A DNA stretch of 64,000 bases from Fibrobacter sp. UWP2 (GTDB taxonomy: Bacteria > Fibrobacterota > Fibrobacteria > Fibrobacterales > Fibrobacteraceae). Made by a program: the position numbers and the translations under genes. Each line of letters starts with the position of its first letter. The first letter of the stretch is position 1. Under the pieces are notes generated by a model, which saw only the letters and a list, made by a program, of their open reading frames with translations, did not search any database and was not told where the DNA came from. Shown in pieces: positions 1 to 9,065 of this stretch. The DNA lies in assembly GCF_900141705.1 (NCBI RefSeq), contig NZ_FQYM01000019.1:1-64000 (forward strand), written 5' to 3'.

Positions 1-297
1 AAGTCCGTGACTCCGCATACCGAATTCAAGGCCGAGATCTACGTCCTCACGAAGGACGAAGGTGGCCGCCACACGCCGTTCATGAACGGCTACCGTCCGC
101 AGTTCTACTTCCGCACCACCGACGTGACCGGCACTATCCAGTTGCCCGAAGGCGTCGAAATGGTGACCCCGGGTGACACCGTCACGATCCACGTGAACCT
201 CATCGCCCCGATCGCCATGGAAAAGCAGCTCCGCTTCGCTATCCGCGAAGGTGGCCGTACTGTTGGTGCTGGCTCTGTAACCGAAATCATCAAGTAA
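1..297 (+). CDS. tuf: Elongation factor Tu, C-terminal part (5' truncated by window edge)
   Basis: This is the last 98 residues of EF-Tu, the GTPase that delivers aminoacyl-tRNA to the ribosomal A site. The reading frame is open from base 1, so the gene starts outside the window. What remains is beta-barrel domain 3, recognisable from [23 protein letters not shown] and the terminal [13 protein letters not shown] stretch, which is close to the family consensus. The GTPase domain is not visible. The gap to rpsJ is only 9 nt, so tuf is read together with the S10 operon, an arrangement common in bacteria that keep str and S10 genes together. Confidence 0.97.
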
Positions 298-306
298 GGA
301 ATAATC

Positions 307-615
307 ATGGCTGGTGAACGCATCCGTATTCGCTTGAAGAGCTTCGATCATCGTATGATCGATCGCTCTGCTCAAGACATCGTGAATACAGCTAAGCAAA
401 CGGGCGCCCGTATCGCGGGCCCCATCCCTCTCCCGACGAAAGTCCAGAAATATACGGTGCTCCGCTCTCCGCATATCAACAAGACTTCTCGTGAACAGTT
501 TGAATCTCGTACGCACAAGCGTCTGATCGACATCCTCGATGCTACGCCGCAAACTGTTGATTCCCTCATGAAACTTGACTTGCCGGCTGGTGTCGAAGTC
601 GAAATTAAGGTCTAA
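307..615 (+). CDS. rpsJ: 30S ribosomal protein S10
   Basis: S10 is a small-subunit head protein that in many bacteria also binds NusB during antitermination. The 102-residue product has the usual length and the family features [14 protein letters not shown] near the N-terminus, GPIPLPT mid-protein and the RTHKRLIDI segment. The ATG follows an AAGGA ribosome-binding site 6-10 nt upstream. It is the first gene of the fused S10-spc-alpha operon here, directly after tuf and 5 nt before rplC. No separate promoter is evident between tuf and rpsJ. Confidence 0.98.
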   Translation: MAGERIRIRLKSFDHRMIDRSAQDIVNTAKQTGARIAGPIPLPTKVQKYTVLRSPHINKTSREQFESRTHKRLIDILDATPQTVDSLMKLDLPAGVEVEIKV

Positions 616-620
616 TAACA

Positions 621-1238
621 ATGAACGGTATTCTCGCAAAGAAGTTGGGAATGACCCAAGTGTTCACGGAACAGGGCGAATGCGTCCCTGTCACGGTTCT
701 CGAAGCCGGTCCGTGCGTGGTCGTTTCCCACAAGACAGAAGAAAAGGACGGTTACACTGCTGTCCAGATCGGCTTTGGTCTTAAAAAAGAACAGCGTGCC
801 AACAAGGCAGAGCTCGGCCACTTCAAGAAGGCTGATGTTGCTGTTCGTGAACACCTCGCCGAATTTGATGAAGCGGATCTCGAATCCTGGCCGGTTGGCA
901 AGGAATTCGGCGCCGCCGATTTCGCCGATGCCAAGATGGTGAATGTCTCTGGCATTTCCAAGGGTCACGGATTCTCTGGTGCCATCAAGCGCCACGGTTT
1001 CCACAGCGGTCCTCGTTCCCATGGTACGCACAACATGCGCGAACCGGGTGGTACGTCCGCTCACTCCTATCCGGGTCGCGTGTTCCCGGGCAAGCGTATG
1101 CCTGGTCAATACGGCAACAAGAAAGTGACCGTCAAGCACCTCCAGGTCGTCAAGGTTGACGGCGACCGCAACCTGATCTTCGTCCGCGGCGCAGTTCCGG
1201 GCCCGAAGAACAGCATTATCGTGGTGAGGAAAGACTAA
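621..1238 (+). CDS. rplC: 50S ribosomal protein L3
   Basis: L3 is an early-assembly large-subunit protein whose extended loop reaches the peptidyl-transferase centre. The 205-residue product starts MNGILAKKLGMTQVF, typical of the family, and has the conserved loop around KGHGFSGAIKRH and the GQYGNKKVT motif that contains the position often methylated on glutamine. Its TAA overlaps the rplD ATG by one base (TAATG), so translation is probably coupled. Start chosen at the first ATG after the rpsJ stop. Confidence 0.97.
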   Translation: MNGILAKKLGMTQVFTEQGECVPVTVLEAGPCVVVSHKTEEKDGYTAVQIGFGLKKEQRANKAELGHFKKADVAVREHLAEFDEADLESWPVGKEFGAADFADAKMVNVSGISKGHGFSGAIKRHGFHSGPRSHGTHNMREPGGTSAHSYPGRVFPGKRMPGQYGNKKVTVKHLQVVKVDGDRNLIFVRGAVPGPKNSIIVVRKD

Positions 1239-1858
1239 TGGCTAGTGCAAAGCTTTTCGCTGCAACAGGCGATTTTAAGAATGATATCCAACTCCCGGCT
1301 ATGTTCGACGAAGAAGTCAACAAGGTCTGCATGTACTTGCATATCAAGGCTATCTTGAACAACAACCGTCAGGGCACCGCAAAGACTAAGACCAAGTCTG
1401 AAGTCAGTGGCGGTGGCCAGAAGCCGTGGAAGCAAAAGGGCACGGGTCGCGCCCGCTCCGGTCAGAACACCTCCGCTGTGTGGGTTCGCGGTGCCAAGGC
1501 TCACGGTCCCAAGTCCCATGACTACTTTGAAAAGGTGAACAAGAAGGTCAAGAAGATCGCTTTCCACTCTGCCCTCGCTGCCAAGGCTGCCGAAGGCAAG
1601 GTGCAGGTGTTCGAAGCCCTCAGCTTCAATGCCCCCAAGACCAAGGACTTGCTTGCCGTTCTTACCAAGTCTGGTATTGAACAGCGCAACGTTCTCTTTA
1701 TCGTTAGCGTCAAGGATCAGAACTTGTACCTCTCTTCCAACAACATTCCTTGGTGCCGTTGCGCTCGCGTCGAAGACGTGAACACCTACGACGTCGTTCG
1801 TGCCAACAATGTTGTCATCTCTCAGGCTGCTCTCGCAGAGCTTGAAGGAGGCCGCTAA
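1238..1858 (+). CDS. rplD: 50S ribosomal protein L4
   Basis: L4 contacts 23S rRNA and lines part of the exit tunnel; in enterobacteria it also represses its own operon. The 206-residue product has the signature region KSEVSGGGQKPWKQKGTGRA followed by ARSGQNTS, the tunnel loop, at about residues 45-75. The region WVRGAKAHGPKSHDY corresponds to the usual GG-x-x-FGP segment but lacks the double glycine. It shares TAATG overlaps with both rplC and rplW, so its start and stop are well fixed. No S10 leader of the E. coli type is visible upstream. Confidence 0.96.
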   Translation: MASAKLFAATGDFKNDIQLPAMFDEEVNKVCMYLHIKAILNNNRQGTAKTKTKSEVSGGGQKPWKQKGTGRARSGQNTSAVWVRGAKAHGPKSHDYFEKVNKKVKKIAFHSALAAKAAEGKVQVFEALSFNAPKTKDLLAVLTKSGIEQRNVLFIVSVKDQNLYLSSNNIPWCRCARVEDVNTYDVVRANNVVISQAALAELEGGR

Positions 1859-2166
1859 TGAAAGAAATTCGTGAAATCCTCGTTGCTCCGCACGTGACCG
1901 AAGAAACCACCCGCAATATGGTGAATCCGAAGACTGGCGTGCGCAAGTACGTGTTCCGTGTAGCCATGGACGCTACCAAGGAAGACATCAAGGCTGCCAT
2001 CGAAAAGCGCTTTGACGTCAAGGTCTCCTCGGTCAATACTTTGATCAACCGCGGCAAGATCAAGCGCGTCCGCATGGGTGCTGCCGCTGGCAAGAAGTCC
2101 AACTGGAAGAAGGCCTACATCACACTTAAGGCCGGGCAAAAGATTGCCGAGTTCGAAGGAGTATAA
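1858..2166 (+). CDS. rplW: 50S ribosomal protein L23
   Basis: L23 sits at the tunnel exit and is the docking site for trigger factor and SRP. The 102-residue product has the family pattern: an N-terminal [14 protein letters not shown] block, the [20 protein letters not shown] helix-strand region and a basic loop [20 protein letters not shown] followed by YITL. It starts on the TAATG overlap with rplD and ends 2 nt before rplB. Trigger factor (tig), which uses this docking site, is encoded about 16 kb downstream. Confidence 0.96.
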   Translation: MKEIREILVAPHVTEETTRNMVNPKTGVRKYVFRVAMDATKEDIKAAIEKRFDVKVSSVNTLINRGKIKRVRMGAAAGKKSNWKKAYITLKAGQKIAEFEGV

Positions 2167-2168
2167 TC

Positions 2169-2999
2169 ATGGGTCTGAAATCTTATCGCCCTCTTACCCC
2201 GACGCTGCGTTACAAGCAGATTGGTGACCGCAAGGAAATCACTGCCGATAAGCCGTACAAGCCGCTTACCGAAGGTATCAAGCGCAGCTCCGGCCGCAAT
2301 AACGTTGGTGAAATCACCTCCCGCCGTCGCGGTGGTGGTCACAAGAAGTTGTATCGTCTTATCGATTTCAAGCGCCAGTATGCCGGCATCCCCTGCACTG
2401 TCGAAACAATCGAATACGATCCGAACCGTACCGCTCGCATCGCTCTCGTCAAGTACGTGAACGGCAAGCGTGCCTACATCGTGGCTCCGGCCGACATCAA
2501 GGTCGGTGACGTGCTCAATGCTGGCGAAGGCGCCGAATTCCGTGTCGGTAACGCCCTTCCGATTCGCAACATTCCGCTGAACACTTTGATCCACAACATC
2601 GAAATGAAGCCCGGTAAGGGTGCTCAGCTCGTCCGCTCCGCTGGCGCTGCTGCAGAACTCGTTGCCAAGGACGGCAAGCTTTGCCAGGTCCGCCTTCCGA
2701 GTGGCGAAGTTCGCCTCATCTCCGAAGACTGCCTCGCTGTTGTCGGTCAGGTTTCCAATATCGATCACATGAATGAATCCTCGGGCTCTGCTGGCCGCTC
2801 TCGCTGGCTCGGCAAGCGTCCGTCTGTCCGCGGTGTCGTGATGAACCCGGTCGACCACCCGCTTGGTGGTGGTGAAGGACGTACCTCTGGTGGTCGTCAT
2901 CCGTGCTCTCCTTGGGGTAAGAACTCTAAGGGTGCCAAAACTCGTAACAATAAGCGTACCGATAAGTACATCGTACGTCGTCGTCAGAAGAGGGCCTAA
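2169..2999 (+). CDS. rplB: 50S ribosomal protein L2
   Basis: L2 is required for subunit association and peptidyl-transferase function. The 276-residue product has the expected length and landmarks: [14 protein letters not shown] at the N-terminus, [30 protein letters not shown], and the C-terminal [18 protein letters not shown] with the conserved histidine of the active-site-proximal loop, then the [11 protein letters not shown] segment. The ATG is 2 nt after the rplW stop. Nothing unusual. Confidence 0.98.
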   Translation: MGLKSYRPLTPTLRYKQIGDRKEITADKPYKPLTEGIKRSSGRNNVGEITSRRRGGGHKKLYRLIDFKRQYAGIPCTVETIEYDPNRTARIALVKYVNGKRAYIVAPADIKVGDVLNAGEGAEFRVGNALPIRNIPLNTLIHNIEMKPGKGAQLVRSAGAAAELVAKDGKLCQVRLPSGEVRLISEDCLAVVGQVSNIDHMNESSGSAGRSRWLGKRPSVRGVVMNPVDHPLGGGEGRTSGGRHPCSPWGKNSKGAKTRNNKRTDKYIVRRRQKRA

Positions 3000-3002
3000 T
3001 TC

Positions 3003-3284
3003 ATGTCGAGATCCCTTAAGAAAGGTGCGTTCGTGGATTCCCACGTTCTCAGCAAAGCCCAGGCTATGGCTAGCTCCGACAAGAAGCAGCCGATCAAGAC
3101 CTGGTCCCGTCGTTCCACAATCGTTCCGGATATGGTCGGACTCACTTTTTCCGTGTACAACGGCAAGCAGTTCGTGCCGGTCTATGTTTCTGAAAACATG
3201 GTCGGTCACAAGCTGGGTGAATTCTCCATGACCCGTACGTTCAAGGGTCACCGCAAGACCGAAACTGCTGCTGGAGGCAAATAA
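3003..3284 (+). CDS. rpsS: 30S ribosomal protein S19
   Basis: S19 forms a complex with S13 in the small-subunit head and contacts the A-site tRNA region. The 93-residue product begins [15 protein letters not shown] and has the conserved [30 protein letters not shown] and [13 protein letters not shown] blocks. The TAA overlaps the rplV ATG by one base, implying coupled translation. S13 is encoded later in the same operon. Confidence 0.98.
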   Translation: MSRSLKKGAFVDSHVLSKAQAMASSDKKQPIKTWSRRSTIVPDMVGLTFSVYNGKQFVPVYVSENMVGHKLGEFSMTRTFKGHRKTETAAGGK

Positions 3285-3634
3285 TGCAAGCTGTAGCTAA
3301 AGTGAAAAACGTCCGTTACGGTGTGCGCAAGCTCCGCCGCGTCGTGGACTTGGTCCGTGGCAAGCGCGTTGATGAAGCCTTCGCCATGCTCTCCATTCTC
3401 CACACGCAGACCAAGGGTGCTCCGCTCGTCGAAAACGCCCTCAAGTCCGCAGTGGCCAACTTCAAGCAGAAGTCCGCAGCTCCGGTAACCGCAGAAGAAC
3501 TCGTGGTCAAGACCATCACTGCTGATGGCGGCACGATCATGAAGCGTATTCATCCGCGTTCCCAGGGTCGCGCTTTCCGTATCGAAAAGCCGCTTTCCCA
3601 CATCACCGTCATTGTCGCAGACAAGGAGAAATAA
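3284..3634 (+). CDS. rplV: 50S ribosomal protein L22
   Basis: L22 spans the large subunit and its beta-hairpin lines the nascent-chain tunnel. The 116-residue product shows the family elements [18 protein letters not shown] and LENAL-like [16 protein letters not shown], then the hairpin and C-terminal [19 protein letters not shown] followed by ITVIV. The hairpin arms are where macrolide-resistance mutations arise in other species; no unusual change is apparent by eye. It overlaps rpsS by one base and ends 2 nt before rpsC. Confidence 0.97.
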   Translation: MQAVAKVKNVRYGVRKLRRVVDLVRGKRVDEAFAMLSILHTQTKGAPLVENALKSAVANFKQKSAAPVTAEELVVKTITADGGTIMKRIHPRSQGRAFRIEKPLSHITVIVADKEK

Positions 3635-3636
3635 CA

Positions 3637-4296
3637 ATGGGTCACAAAACTCATCCTAATGGTCTTCGTCTTGGCGTAATCCGCGGTTGGGAATCCAAGT
3701 GGTATGCCGAAGACAATTTTGCCGATCTTCTTTACGAAGACATCGTGCTCCGTCGCTACTTGATGAAGCGTTTTGAACATGCCTCCCTCTCCAAGGTCGG
3801 CATCGAACGCACCGTCAAGAAGGTGAACGTCAACCTCTTTACCGCCCGCCCGGGTATCGTTATCGGTAAGAAGGGCGAAGAATTGGAACGCGTCAAGGGC
3901 GAACTCCAGTTCCTCACCGGTAAAGAAATCTATATTAGCGTCCACGAAATCAAGCGCCCGGAAACGGATGCCAAGCTCGTGGCCGAAAACATCGCTCGTC
4001 AGCTCGAAAAGCGTATTTCTTTCCGCCGCGCTATGAAGCGCGCCATCCAGAGCGCCATGCGCCTCGGTGTGGAAGGAATCAAGGTGCAGTGCGGTGGCCG
4101 CCTTGGTGGTGCCGAAATTGCCCGCGTCGAAAAGTATGCCGAAGGCCGCGTGCCTCTGCACACTCTCCGTGCTGACATCGATTACGCAACCTCCATTGCT
4201 AAGACCGTCTATGGCGCCATCGGTATCAAGGTGTGGGTCATGCACGGTGAAAAGATTGGCAAGGACGTCATGTCCGACAACAAGAGAGAGAAGTAA
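3637..4296 (+). CDS. rpsC: 30S ribosomal protein S3
   Basis: S3 lies at the mRNA entry channel. The 219-residue product starts [20 protein letters not shown] and contains the KH domain with its GxxG loop ([10 protein letters not shown], about residues 75-85), the C-terminal S3 domain with [13 protein letters not shown] and [20 protein letters not shown], and the terminal region KVWVMHGEK. Length is normal for bacteria without a long C-terminal extension. The start is 2 nt downstream of the rplV stop. Confidence 0.98.
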   Translation: MGHKTHPNGLRLGVIRGWESKWYAEDNFADLLYEDIVLRRYLMKRFEHASLSKVGIERTVKKVNVNLFTARPGIVIGKKGEELERVKGELQFLTGKEIYISVHEIKRPETDAKLVAENIARQLEKRISFRRAMKRAIQSAMRLGVEGIKVQCGGRLGGAEIARVEKYAEGRVPLHTLRADIDYATSIAKTVYGAIGIKVWVMHGEKIGKDVMSDNKREK

Positions 4297-4298
4297 TT

Positions 4299-4712
4299 AT
4301 GCTGAGTCCTAAAAGAACATTACATCGTAAGCAGATGAAAGGCCGCATGAAGGGTGTTGCCTCCCGCGGCAATACCATGGCCTTTGGCGAATTTGGCATT
4401 CAGGCTCTTGAAAAGTGCTGGCTGACGGCTCGCCAAATCGAAGCGGCTCGTATCGCTATGACTCGTAAGATCAAGCGTGGTGGCCGCGTGTGGATCCGTG
4501 TGTTCCCCGACAAGCCGGTAACCCGTCACCCTGCCGAAGCCCGTATGGGTAAGGGCAAGGGCGCTGTGGAATTCTGGGCAGCCGTGATCCTCCCGGGTCG
4601 CATCATCTTTGAAATGGGCGGTGTCGAACGCGATCTTGCACTGGAAGCTCTCCATGTGGCAGCGCAGAAGCTCCCGCTTAAAGTTAAAATCATCGAAGAA
4701 TCGGAGATCTAA
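4299..4712 (+). CDS. rplP: 50S ribosomal protein L16
   Basis: L16 positions the A-site tRNA elbow. The 137-residue product begins [19 protein letters not shown] and has the conserved GLQALE-like region ([20 protein letters not shown]), [16 protein letters not shown] and [19 protein letters not shown], where the arginine hydroxylated by YcfD-type oxygenases in other bacteria lies. Its stop overlaps the rpmC ATG (TAATG). It is preceded by an AGAGAGAAG-like ribosome-binding site inside the end of rpsC. Confidence 0.97.
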   Translation: MLSPKRTLHRKQMKGRMKGVASRGNTMAFGEFGIQALEKCWLTARQIEAARIAMTRKIKRGGRVWIRVFPDKPVTRHPAEARMGKGKGAVEFWAAVILPGRIIFEMGGVERDLALEALHVAAQKLPLKVKIIEESEI

Positions 4713-4903
4713 TGAAAGCACGTGAATTGAAAGAACTGGGCGTTGACCAGCTCAAGGAAAAACTGGCTCAGTTGAATCTCGATTTATTCAATTACCGCAT
4801 GACTGCGAAGCTCGGTAATTTGGAAAAACCCTCTTTGATCCAGACGACCCGCAAGGATATCGCCCGTATCAAGACCATCCTCAGCGAAAAGGCCAAGGCA
4901 TAA
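4712..4903 (+). CDS. rpmC: 50S ribosomal protein L29
   Basis: L29 is a small two-helix protein next to L23 at the tunnel exit. The 63-residue product has the usual [20 protein letters not shown] opening and the [20 protein letters not shown] and [10 protein letters not shown] segments. It starts on the rplP stop (TAATG) and is followed by a 17-nt gap carrying the rpsQ ribosome-binding site. Confidence 0.96.
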   Translation: MKARELKELGVDQLKEKLAQLNLDLFNYRMTAKLGNLEKPSLIQTTRKDIARIKTILSEKAKA

Positions 4904-4920
4904 GCCGGCAGGAGCAGGAA

Positions 4921-5175
4921 ATGGATAGAAACCTTCGTAAAGTCAAGCAGGGTGTTGTCACGTCCAATAAGATGGACAAGACTATCACGGTTGAGGTTGA
5001 AAACCGCAAGCGTCACCCGATGTACAACAAAATCATGACTACGACCAAGAAACTCAAGGCTCACGATGAAAACAACGAAGCCGGTGAAGGTGACCTGGTC
5101 GAAATCATGGAAACTCGTCCCCTCTCTGCAACGAAGCGCTGGCGCCTCGTCCGCATTGTGGAAAAGAAGAAGTAA
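4921..5175 (+). CDS. rpsQ: 30S ribosomal protein S17
   Basis: S17 is an OB-fold primary 16S rRNA-binding protein. The 84-residue product begins [20 protein letters not shown] and has the conserved [19 protein letters not shown] and [18 protein letters not shown] regions followed by RLV, with a lysine-rich end. The ATG is preceded by GCAGGAGCAGGAA; the CAGGAG element is the likely ribosome-binding site. Confidence 0.97.
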   Translation: MDRNLRKVKQGVVTSNKMDKTITVEVENRKRHPMYNKIMTTTKKLKAHDENNEAGEGDLVEIMETRPLSATKRWRLVRIVEKKK

Positions 5176-5196
5176 ACTCCTGGAGTAAGGCGAATT

Positions 5197-5565
5197 ATGA
5201 TTCAAGAAGAAACCAGACTCGTCGTGGCTGACAACAGTGGAGCCAAGGAAGTCGCCTGCATCCGTGTTTTGGGTGGCACAAACCGTCGCTATGCTAGCAT
5301 CGGTGATGTCATCAAGGTAGCCGTTAAAGACGCTATCCCCCAGAGCAAGGTGAAGAAGGGTTCCGTGGCCGACGCCGTCGTCGTGCGCACACGCAAAGAA
5401 ATCTCCCGTCCGGACGGAACGTTCATTCGTTTCTCGGACAACGCTGTGGTTCTCATCACCAAGGATGGCGAACCGCGTGGAACCCGTATTTTTGGACCGG
5501 TGGCTCGTGAGCTCCGCGAAAAGAATTACATGAAGATCATCTCCCTCGCACCTGAGGTTCTGTAA
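5197..5565 (+). CDS. rplN: 50S ribosomal protein L14
   Basis: L14 sits at the subunit interface. The 122-residue product starts [20 protein letters not shown] and has the family signatures [16 protein letters not shown] and [11 protein letters not shown], plus the C-terminal [14 protein letters not shown] block. The stop overlaps the rplX start by one base (TAATG). A TGGAGTAAGG ribosome-binding region precedes the ATG. Confidence 0.98.
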   Translation: MIQEETRLVVADNSGAKEVACIRVLGGTNRRYASIGDVIKVAVKDAIPQSKVKKGSVADAVVVRTRKEISRPDGTFIRFSDNAVVLITKDGEPRGTRIFGPVARELREKNYMKIISLAPEVL

Positions 5566-5864
5566 TGGCTAACATCAAAAAGAATGATAACGTCAAGGTG
5601 ATTTCCGGCGCCAACAAAGGCAAGACCGGCACCGTGATCAGTGTCAAGGCCGGCAAGGTGACCGTTTCGGGCGTTAACGTCTGCAAGCGTCACGAGAAGC
5701 CGAGCCAGACCAACCAAACTGGCGGCATCATCGAAAAGGAAATGCCGATTGATATTTCCAACGTGATGCTTCTCGAAGGCAATACGCCTGTTCGTACCCG
5801 TATCGTTCGCGAAAAGGGCAAGAAGGGCGTCCGCACCAGTGTCAAGACTGGAAAGGCTGTGTAA
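5565..5864 (+). CDS. rplX: 50S ribosomal protein L24
   Basis: L24 is an assembly initiator near the tunnel exit. The 99-residue product has the KOW motif near the N-terminus ([20 protein letters not shown]), then [20 protein letters not shown] and the IDISNVMLL segment. Start and stop are fixed by a one-base overlap with rplN and a 2-nt gap to rplE. Confidence 0.97.
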   Translation: MANIKKNDNVKVISGANKGKTGTVISVKAGKVTVSGVNVCKRHEKPSQTNQTGGIIEKEMPIDISNVMLLEGNTPVRTRIVREKGKKGVRTSVKTGKAV

Positions 5865-5866
5865 CT

Positions 5867-6406
5867 ATGAACCAGATGAAGCAATTTTATCTCGAAAAAG
5901 TCGTTCCGGCCTTGCAAGCAAAGTTTGCCTACAAGAACGTGATGCAGATTCCGCGTCTCGAAAAGATTGTCGTGAACATGGGCGTTGGCGCAGCTTCCCA
6001 GAACCGCAAGATTCTGGACGAAGCCGTGGATACCCTCACCGCGATCACCGGTCAAAAGGCAATCGTTACGAATGCCAAGAAGGCAATTGCCCAGTTCCAC
6101 CTCCGCGAAGGCATCGGCATCGGTGCCAAGGTCACCCTCCACGGTGACAACATGTGGGACTTCCTCTACCGTTTCATCAACATCGACCTTCCGCGTGTCC
6201 GCGACTTCCGTGGCCTCGCTCGTCGTGGCTTTGACGGCATGGGCAACTTCACCCTCGGCATCAAAGAACAGACGATCTTCGTCGAAATCGACATCGACAA
6301 GATCTCCCGTACGTTCGGTATGGACATCTCCTTTGTGACTTCCGCCAAGACGGATGACGAAGGCCGTGCCCTGCTCGAAGAACTTGGACTCCCCTTCCGT
6401 AAGTAA
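5867..6406 (+). CDS. rplE: 50S ribosomal protein L5
   Basis: L5 binds 5S rRNA in the central protuberance. The 179-residue product has the expected motifs: [50 protein letters not shown], and the C-terminal [20 protein letters not shown]. Length matches the family. It follows rplX by 2 nt and precedes rpsN by 9 nt. Confidence 0.98.
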   Translation: MNQMKQFYLEKVVPALQAKFAYKNVMQIPRLEKIVVNMGVGAASQNRKILDEAVDTLTAITGQKAIVTNAKKAIAQFHLREGIGIGAKVTLHGDNMWDFLYRFINIDLPRVRDFRGLARRGFDGMGNFTLGIKEQTIFVEIDIDKISRTFGMDISFVTSAKTDDEGRALLEELGLPFRK

Positions 6407-6415
6407 GGTAATACC

Positions 6416-6601
6416 ATGGCAAGCAGAAGAATGATTGAAAAATGCAAGCGTACCCCGAAGTATACCGTTCGTGGGTATAACCGTTGCAAGCGTTGCGGTA
6501 GGCCGCACGCCTTTATGCGCCGCTTTGGCCTTTGCCGTATTTGCTTCCGCGAAATGGCACTCGCCGGCGAAATCCCCGGTATCACTAAGTCGTCCTGGTA
6601 A
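6416..6601 (+). CDS. rpsN: 30S ribosomal protein S14, zinc-binding short form
   Basis: The 61-residue product is the short, zinc-binding (C+) type of S14. It carries the zinc ribbon Cys-x2-Cys (KRCGRPHAF is preceded by CKRC) and a second Cys-x2-Cys in LCRICFREM. It starts [20 protein letters not shown] and ends IPGITKSSW, both typical of this form. Gram-negative Proteobacteria usually carry the longer zinc-free form in this position, so this is a lineage marker. No zinc-free paralogue is present in the window. Confidence 0.97.
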   Translation: MASRRMIEKCKRTPKYTVRGYNRCKRCGRPHAFMRRFGLCRICFREMALAGEIPGITKSSW

Positions 6602-6612
6602 GGAGAGTACAA

Positions 6613-7008
6613 ATGGCAATGACAGATACAATCGCCGATATGCTCACCCGCATCCGCAACGCCTCCAAGGCTCAGTTGCCCGTGGTGGACATCCCTGCCA
6701 GCAACCTGAAGCGTGAAATCGCTCGCGTTCTGCAGGAAAAAGGTTTCATCAAGAAGTTCGTCGTCGTCGATGACGGCAAGCAAGGTGTTCTCAAGATCTT
6801 GCTCCGTTACACGAAGGGCGCTTCTGCAATTCAAGGCATCCAGCGCGTTTCTACACCGGGTCTTCGTCACTATGTTGACGTGGCCAAGCTCCCGCGTGTC
6901 CGTAACGGCCTCGGCTATGCCATTATCTCCACATCAAAAGGCGTGATGACCGACCACGAAGCCCGCGAACAGAAGGTGGGTGGTGAAGTCCTCGCAAAGG
7001 TCTGGTGA
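6613..7008 (+). CDS. rpsH: 30S ribosomal protein S8
   Basis: S8 binds the central domain of 16S rRNA; in E. coli it represses the spc operon. The 131-residue product starts MAMTDTIADMLTRIRNASKA and ends with the conserved ISTSKGVMTDHEAREQKVGG and EVLAKVW. Both regions are diagnostic. It lies 11 nt after rpsN, with AAGGAGAG as the ribosome-binding site. No spc-type repressor site was examined in detail. Confidence 0.98.
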   Translation: MAMTDTIADMLTRIRNASKAQLPVVDIPASNLKREIARVLQEKGFIKKFVVVDDGKQGVLKILLRYTKGASAIQGIQRVSTPGLRHYVDVAKLPRVRNGLGYAIISTSKGVMTDHEAREQKVGGEVLAKVW

Positions 7009-7016
7009 GGTAGAAG

Positions 7017-7556
7017 ATGTCCCGTATCGGAAAAGCTATTATCAATATCCCGGCTGGCGTTAAAGTCGCCGTCAATGGTCAAAACATCAAGGTTGAAGGT
7101 CCCAAGGGCAAGCTCGAGACTACAGTTCATGAACTGATCCAGATCAAGCTCGAAGGCGATCAGCTTTCCTTCAGCCGTCCGAACGATGAAAAGTTCACCC
7201 GCGCTATGCACGGCACCACTCGCGCTCTCGTGGCCAACATGGTCGAAGGCGTGACCAAGGGCTTCCAGAAGACTCTGGAAATCGTTGGCGTGGGCTACCG
7301 CGTCGAGCAGAAGGGCAAGGACCTGAACCTCGTTCTCGGTTTCTCCCACCCGGTTATCTTCAAGGCTCCGGAAGGCGTCGAATTGAAGGCTGTTGACCCG
7401 CTGAAGATCACGATCTCCGGCATCGACAAGCAGAAGGTTGGCCAGGCTGCCGCGGAAATCCGCAAGTACCGTCGTCCTGAACCGTATAAGGGCAAGGGCA
7501 TTAAGTACGAAGGCGAAATCGTCCGTCGTAAGCAAGGTAAGAAGACAGGTAAATAA
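7017..7556 (+). CDS. rplF: 50S ribosomal protein L6
   Basis: L6 lies near the GTPase-associated centre. The 179-residue product has the tandem L6 fold: MSRIGKAIINIPAGVKV, VEGPKGKL, the central GFQKTLEIVGVGYR, LGFSHPV and the C-terminal signature RRPEPYKGKGIKYEGE. Length is normal. The gene is separated from rpsH by 8 nt and from rplR by 9 nt. Confidence 0.98.
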   Translation: MSRIGKAIINIPAGVKVAVNGQNIKVEGPKGKLETTVHELIQIKLEGDQLSFSRPNDEKFTRAMHGTTRALVANMVEGVTKGFQKTLEIVGVGYRVEQKGKDLNLVLGFSHPVIFKAPEGVELKAVDPLKITISGIDKQKVGQAAAEIRKYRRPEPYKGKGIKYEGEIVRRKQGKKTGK

Positions 7557-7565
7557 GGGTAAACT

Positions 7566-7937
7566 ATGACTGCAATCGCTAAAAAAAGAATCCAGTCCAG
7601 AATCGCACGCCACGAACGTGTGCGCAAGTCTGTTGTCGGAACTGCAGAATGCCCTCGTTTGGCTGTTCGCCGTTCCTTGTCTCACATGATCGCCCAGATT
7701 GTCGATGACGAAAGCAACAAGTCTCTCGTTCAGCTCTCCACGACTGCCAAGGAATTCCAGGGCAAGTTCGGCGAGATGACGAAGACGGAGCAGGCTAAGC
7801 AGCTCGGTCTCCAGGTTGCCGAAGTCGCCAAGTCCAAGGGCATTGAATCCGTGGTCTTCGACCGCGGCGGTTACATCTATCACGGTCGCGTTCAGGCTCT
7901 CGCTGAGGGAGCTCGTGAAGGCGGACTCAAATTCTAA
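7566..7937 (+). CDS. rplR: 50S ribosomal protein L18
   Basis: L18 binds 5S rRNA together with L5. The 123-residue product has the basic N-terminus, the conserved [19 protein letters not shown] block, and the C-terminal [20 protein letters not shown] plus AREGGLKF ending, which is characteristic. The stop is 10 nt before the unusual TTG start of rpsE. Confidence 0.97.
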   Translation: MTAIAKKRIQSRIARHERVRKSVVGTAECPRLAVRRSLSHMIAQIVDDESNKSLVQLSTTAKEFQGKFGEMTKTEQAKQLGLQVAEVAKSKGIESVVFDRGGYIYHGRVQALAEGAREGGLKF

Positions 7938-7947
7938 GAGGTACACT

Positions 7948-8430
7948 TTGGAACGCGAAGCTCAAGTTTCTGAATTTGAAGACAAGGTTGTACACATCAA
8001 CCGTTGCTCCAAGACTGTCAAGGGTGGCCGTCGTATGTCCTTCAGCGCTCTCGTTGTCGTTGGCAACAAGAACGGCAAGGTCGGCGTTGGTATCGGTAAG
8101 GCTAAGGAAGTTTCCGAAGCTATCCGCAAGGGTACCGAAGCTGCCCAGCGCAACATTGTCGAAGTCCAGCTTTTGGACGGCACCATTCCTCATGACATCG
8201 AAGTCAAGAGTGGCTCTACCCGCATCCTTTTGATGCCGGCCGCTCCTGGTACCGGTGTTATCGCAGGTGCTGCTGCCCGTGCTGTTCTCGAACTCGCCGG
8301 TGTGCGCAACATCCTCACAAAGATTCACGGCTCCTCCAATCCGGGCACTGTTGTCAGCGCTTGCTTGGAAGGCCTGCTTTCTCAGAAGAACAAACAGGAC
8401 TGCGCCAAGTTGCGCGGTTTCGAAGCCTAA
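7948..8430 (+). CDS. rpsE: 30S ribosomal protein S5 (TTG start)
   Basis: S5 affects decoding accuracy and mRNA helicase activity at the entry channel. I place the start at TTG 7948, giving 160 residues beginning (M)EREAQVSEFEDKVV; this follows an AAGAGG ribosome-binding site 7 nt upstream and begins just after the rplR stop. No ATG in frame lies near; an upstream in-frame extension would run inside rplR and is rejected. Landmarks are INRCSKTVKGGRRMSFSALV, the GVGIGKAKEV loop and GTGVIAGAAARAVLELAGV with the following KIHGSSNP. Confidence 0.95.
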   Translation: MEREAQVSEFEDKVVHINRCSKTVKGGRRMSFSALVVVGNKNGKVGVGIGKAKEVSEAIRKGTEAAQRNIVEVQLLDGTIPHDIEVKSGSTRILLMPAAPGTGVIAGAAARAVLELAGVRNILTKIHGSSNPGTVVSACLEGLLSQKNKQDCAKLRGFEA

Positions 8431-8443
8431 GGAGTAATACAAA

Positions 8444-8623
8444 ATGAAGAAAGTTCGTATTACTTTGATCAAGGGTACCGTTCGTCGCCTTCCGATGCAC
8501 CGCGCCAACGTGGCTGCACTCGGTCTCCGCAAGATCGGTCAAACTGTTGAACACAATCTGACCCCCGCCATCCAGGGCATGATCAATGCCGTGGCCGACA
8601 TGGTCAAGGTCGAGGAGATTTAA
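8444..8623 (+). CDS. rpmD: 50S ribosomal protein L30
   Basis: A 59-residue protein read between rpsE and rplO. It starts MKKVRITLIKGTVRRLP and continues with LGLRKIGQTVEHN, the canonical L30 pattern in which the LGLR-K segment contacts 23S rRNA. Ribosome-binding site AAGGAG lies 12 nt before the ATG. The stop is 1 nt before the rplO ATG. It is easily missed because of its size but the position between S5 and L15 is exactly that of rpmD in other bacteria. Confidence 0.96.
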   Translation: MKKVRITLIKGTVRRLPMHRANVAALGLRKIGQTVEHNLTPAIQGMINAVADMVKVEEI

Positions 8624-8624
8624 G

Positions 8625-9065
8625 ATGGAACTGAATACTCTCAATCCTGGCAAGGCTGCCAAGGGCAAGGGCCGCAAGCGTATCGGTCGTGGCCCGGGTT
8701 CCGGCTGGGGCACCACCGCTGGCCGTGGCCAGAAGGGTGCCGGTGCTCGTAAGAGCGCTAAGGCCGGTCGTGTCGCCTTCGAAGGCGGCCAGATGCCGAT
8801 CCACCGTCGTATTCCGAAGCGCGGCTTCAAGCATGCCGGCATTGAATTCCAGATCGTGAATATCAAGCGCCTCGCTGCTACCAGCGTGACTGAGTTCGAC
8901 GCACAGGCTATGTTCGACCAGGGCCTCATCAAGGATATCGATCGTCCCGTCAAGGTGCTCGCATTCGGTACCATCGAAAAGGCCATCAATGTAAAGGTTA
9001 ACGCTATCAGCGAAAAGGCAAAGGCTGCCATTGAAGCTGCTGGCGGCAAAGTCGAGATCATCTAA
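8625..9065 (+). CDS. rplO: 50S ribosomal protein L15
   Basis: L15 is a late-assembly large-subunit protein. I start it at ATG 8625 (MELNTLNPGKAAKGKGRKRI), 1 nt after the rpmD stop, giving 146 residues; a longer frame reaches back into rpmD and is rejected. The glycine-rich N-terminal region GRGPGSGWGTTAGRGQKGAG, then RVAFEGGQMPIHRRIPKRGF are diagnostic. The TAA overlaps the secY ATG. Confidence 0.97.
   Translation: MELNTLNPGKAAKGKGRKRIGRGPGSGWGTTAGRGQKGAGARKSAKAGRVAFEGGQMPIHRRIPKRGFKHAGIEFQIVNIKRLAATSVTEFDAQAMFDQGLIKDIDRPVKVLAFGTIEKAINVKVNAISEKAKAAIEAAGGKVEII

Noticed and set aside
2115-3251. A 378-codon open frame on the minus strand across rplB and rpsS
   Set aside because: It lies antisense to well-supported ribosomal protein genes and its product has no recognisable features; such shadow frames are common in biased codon usage.
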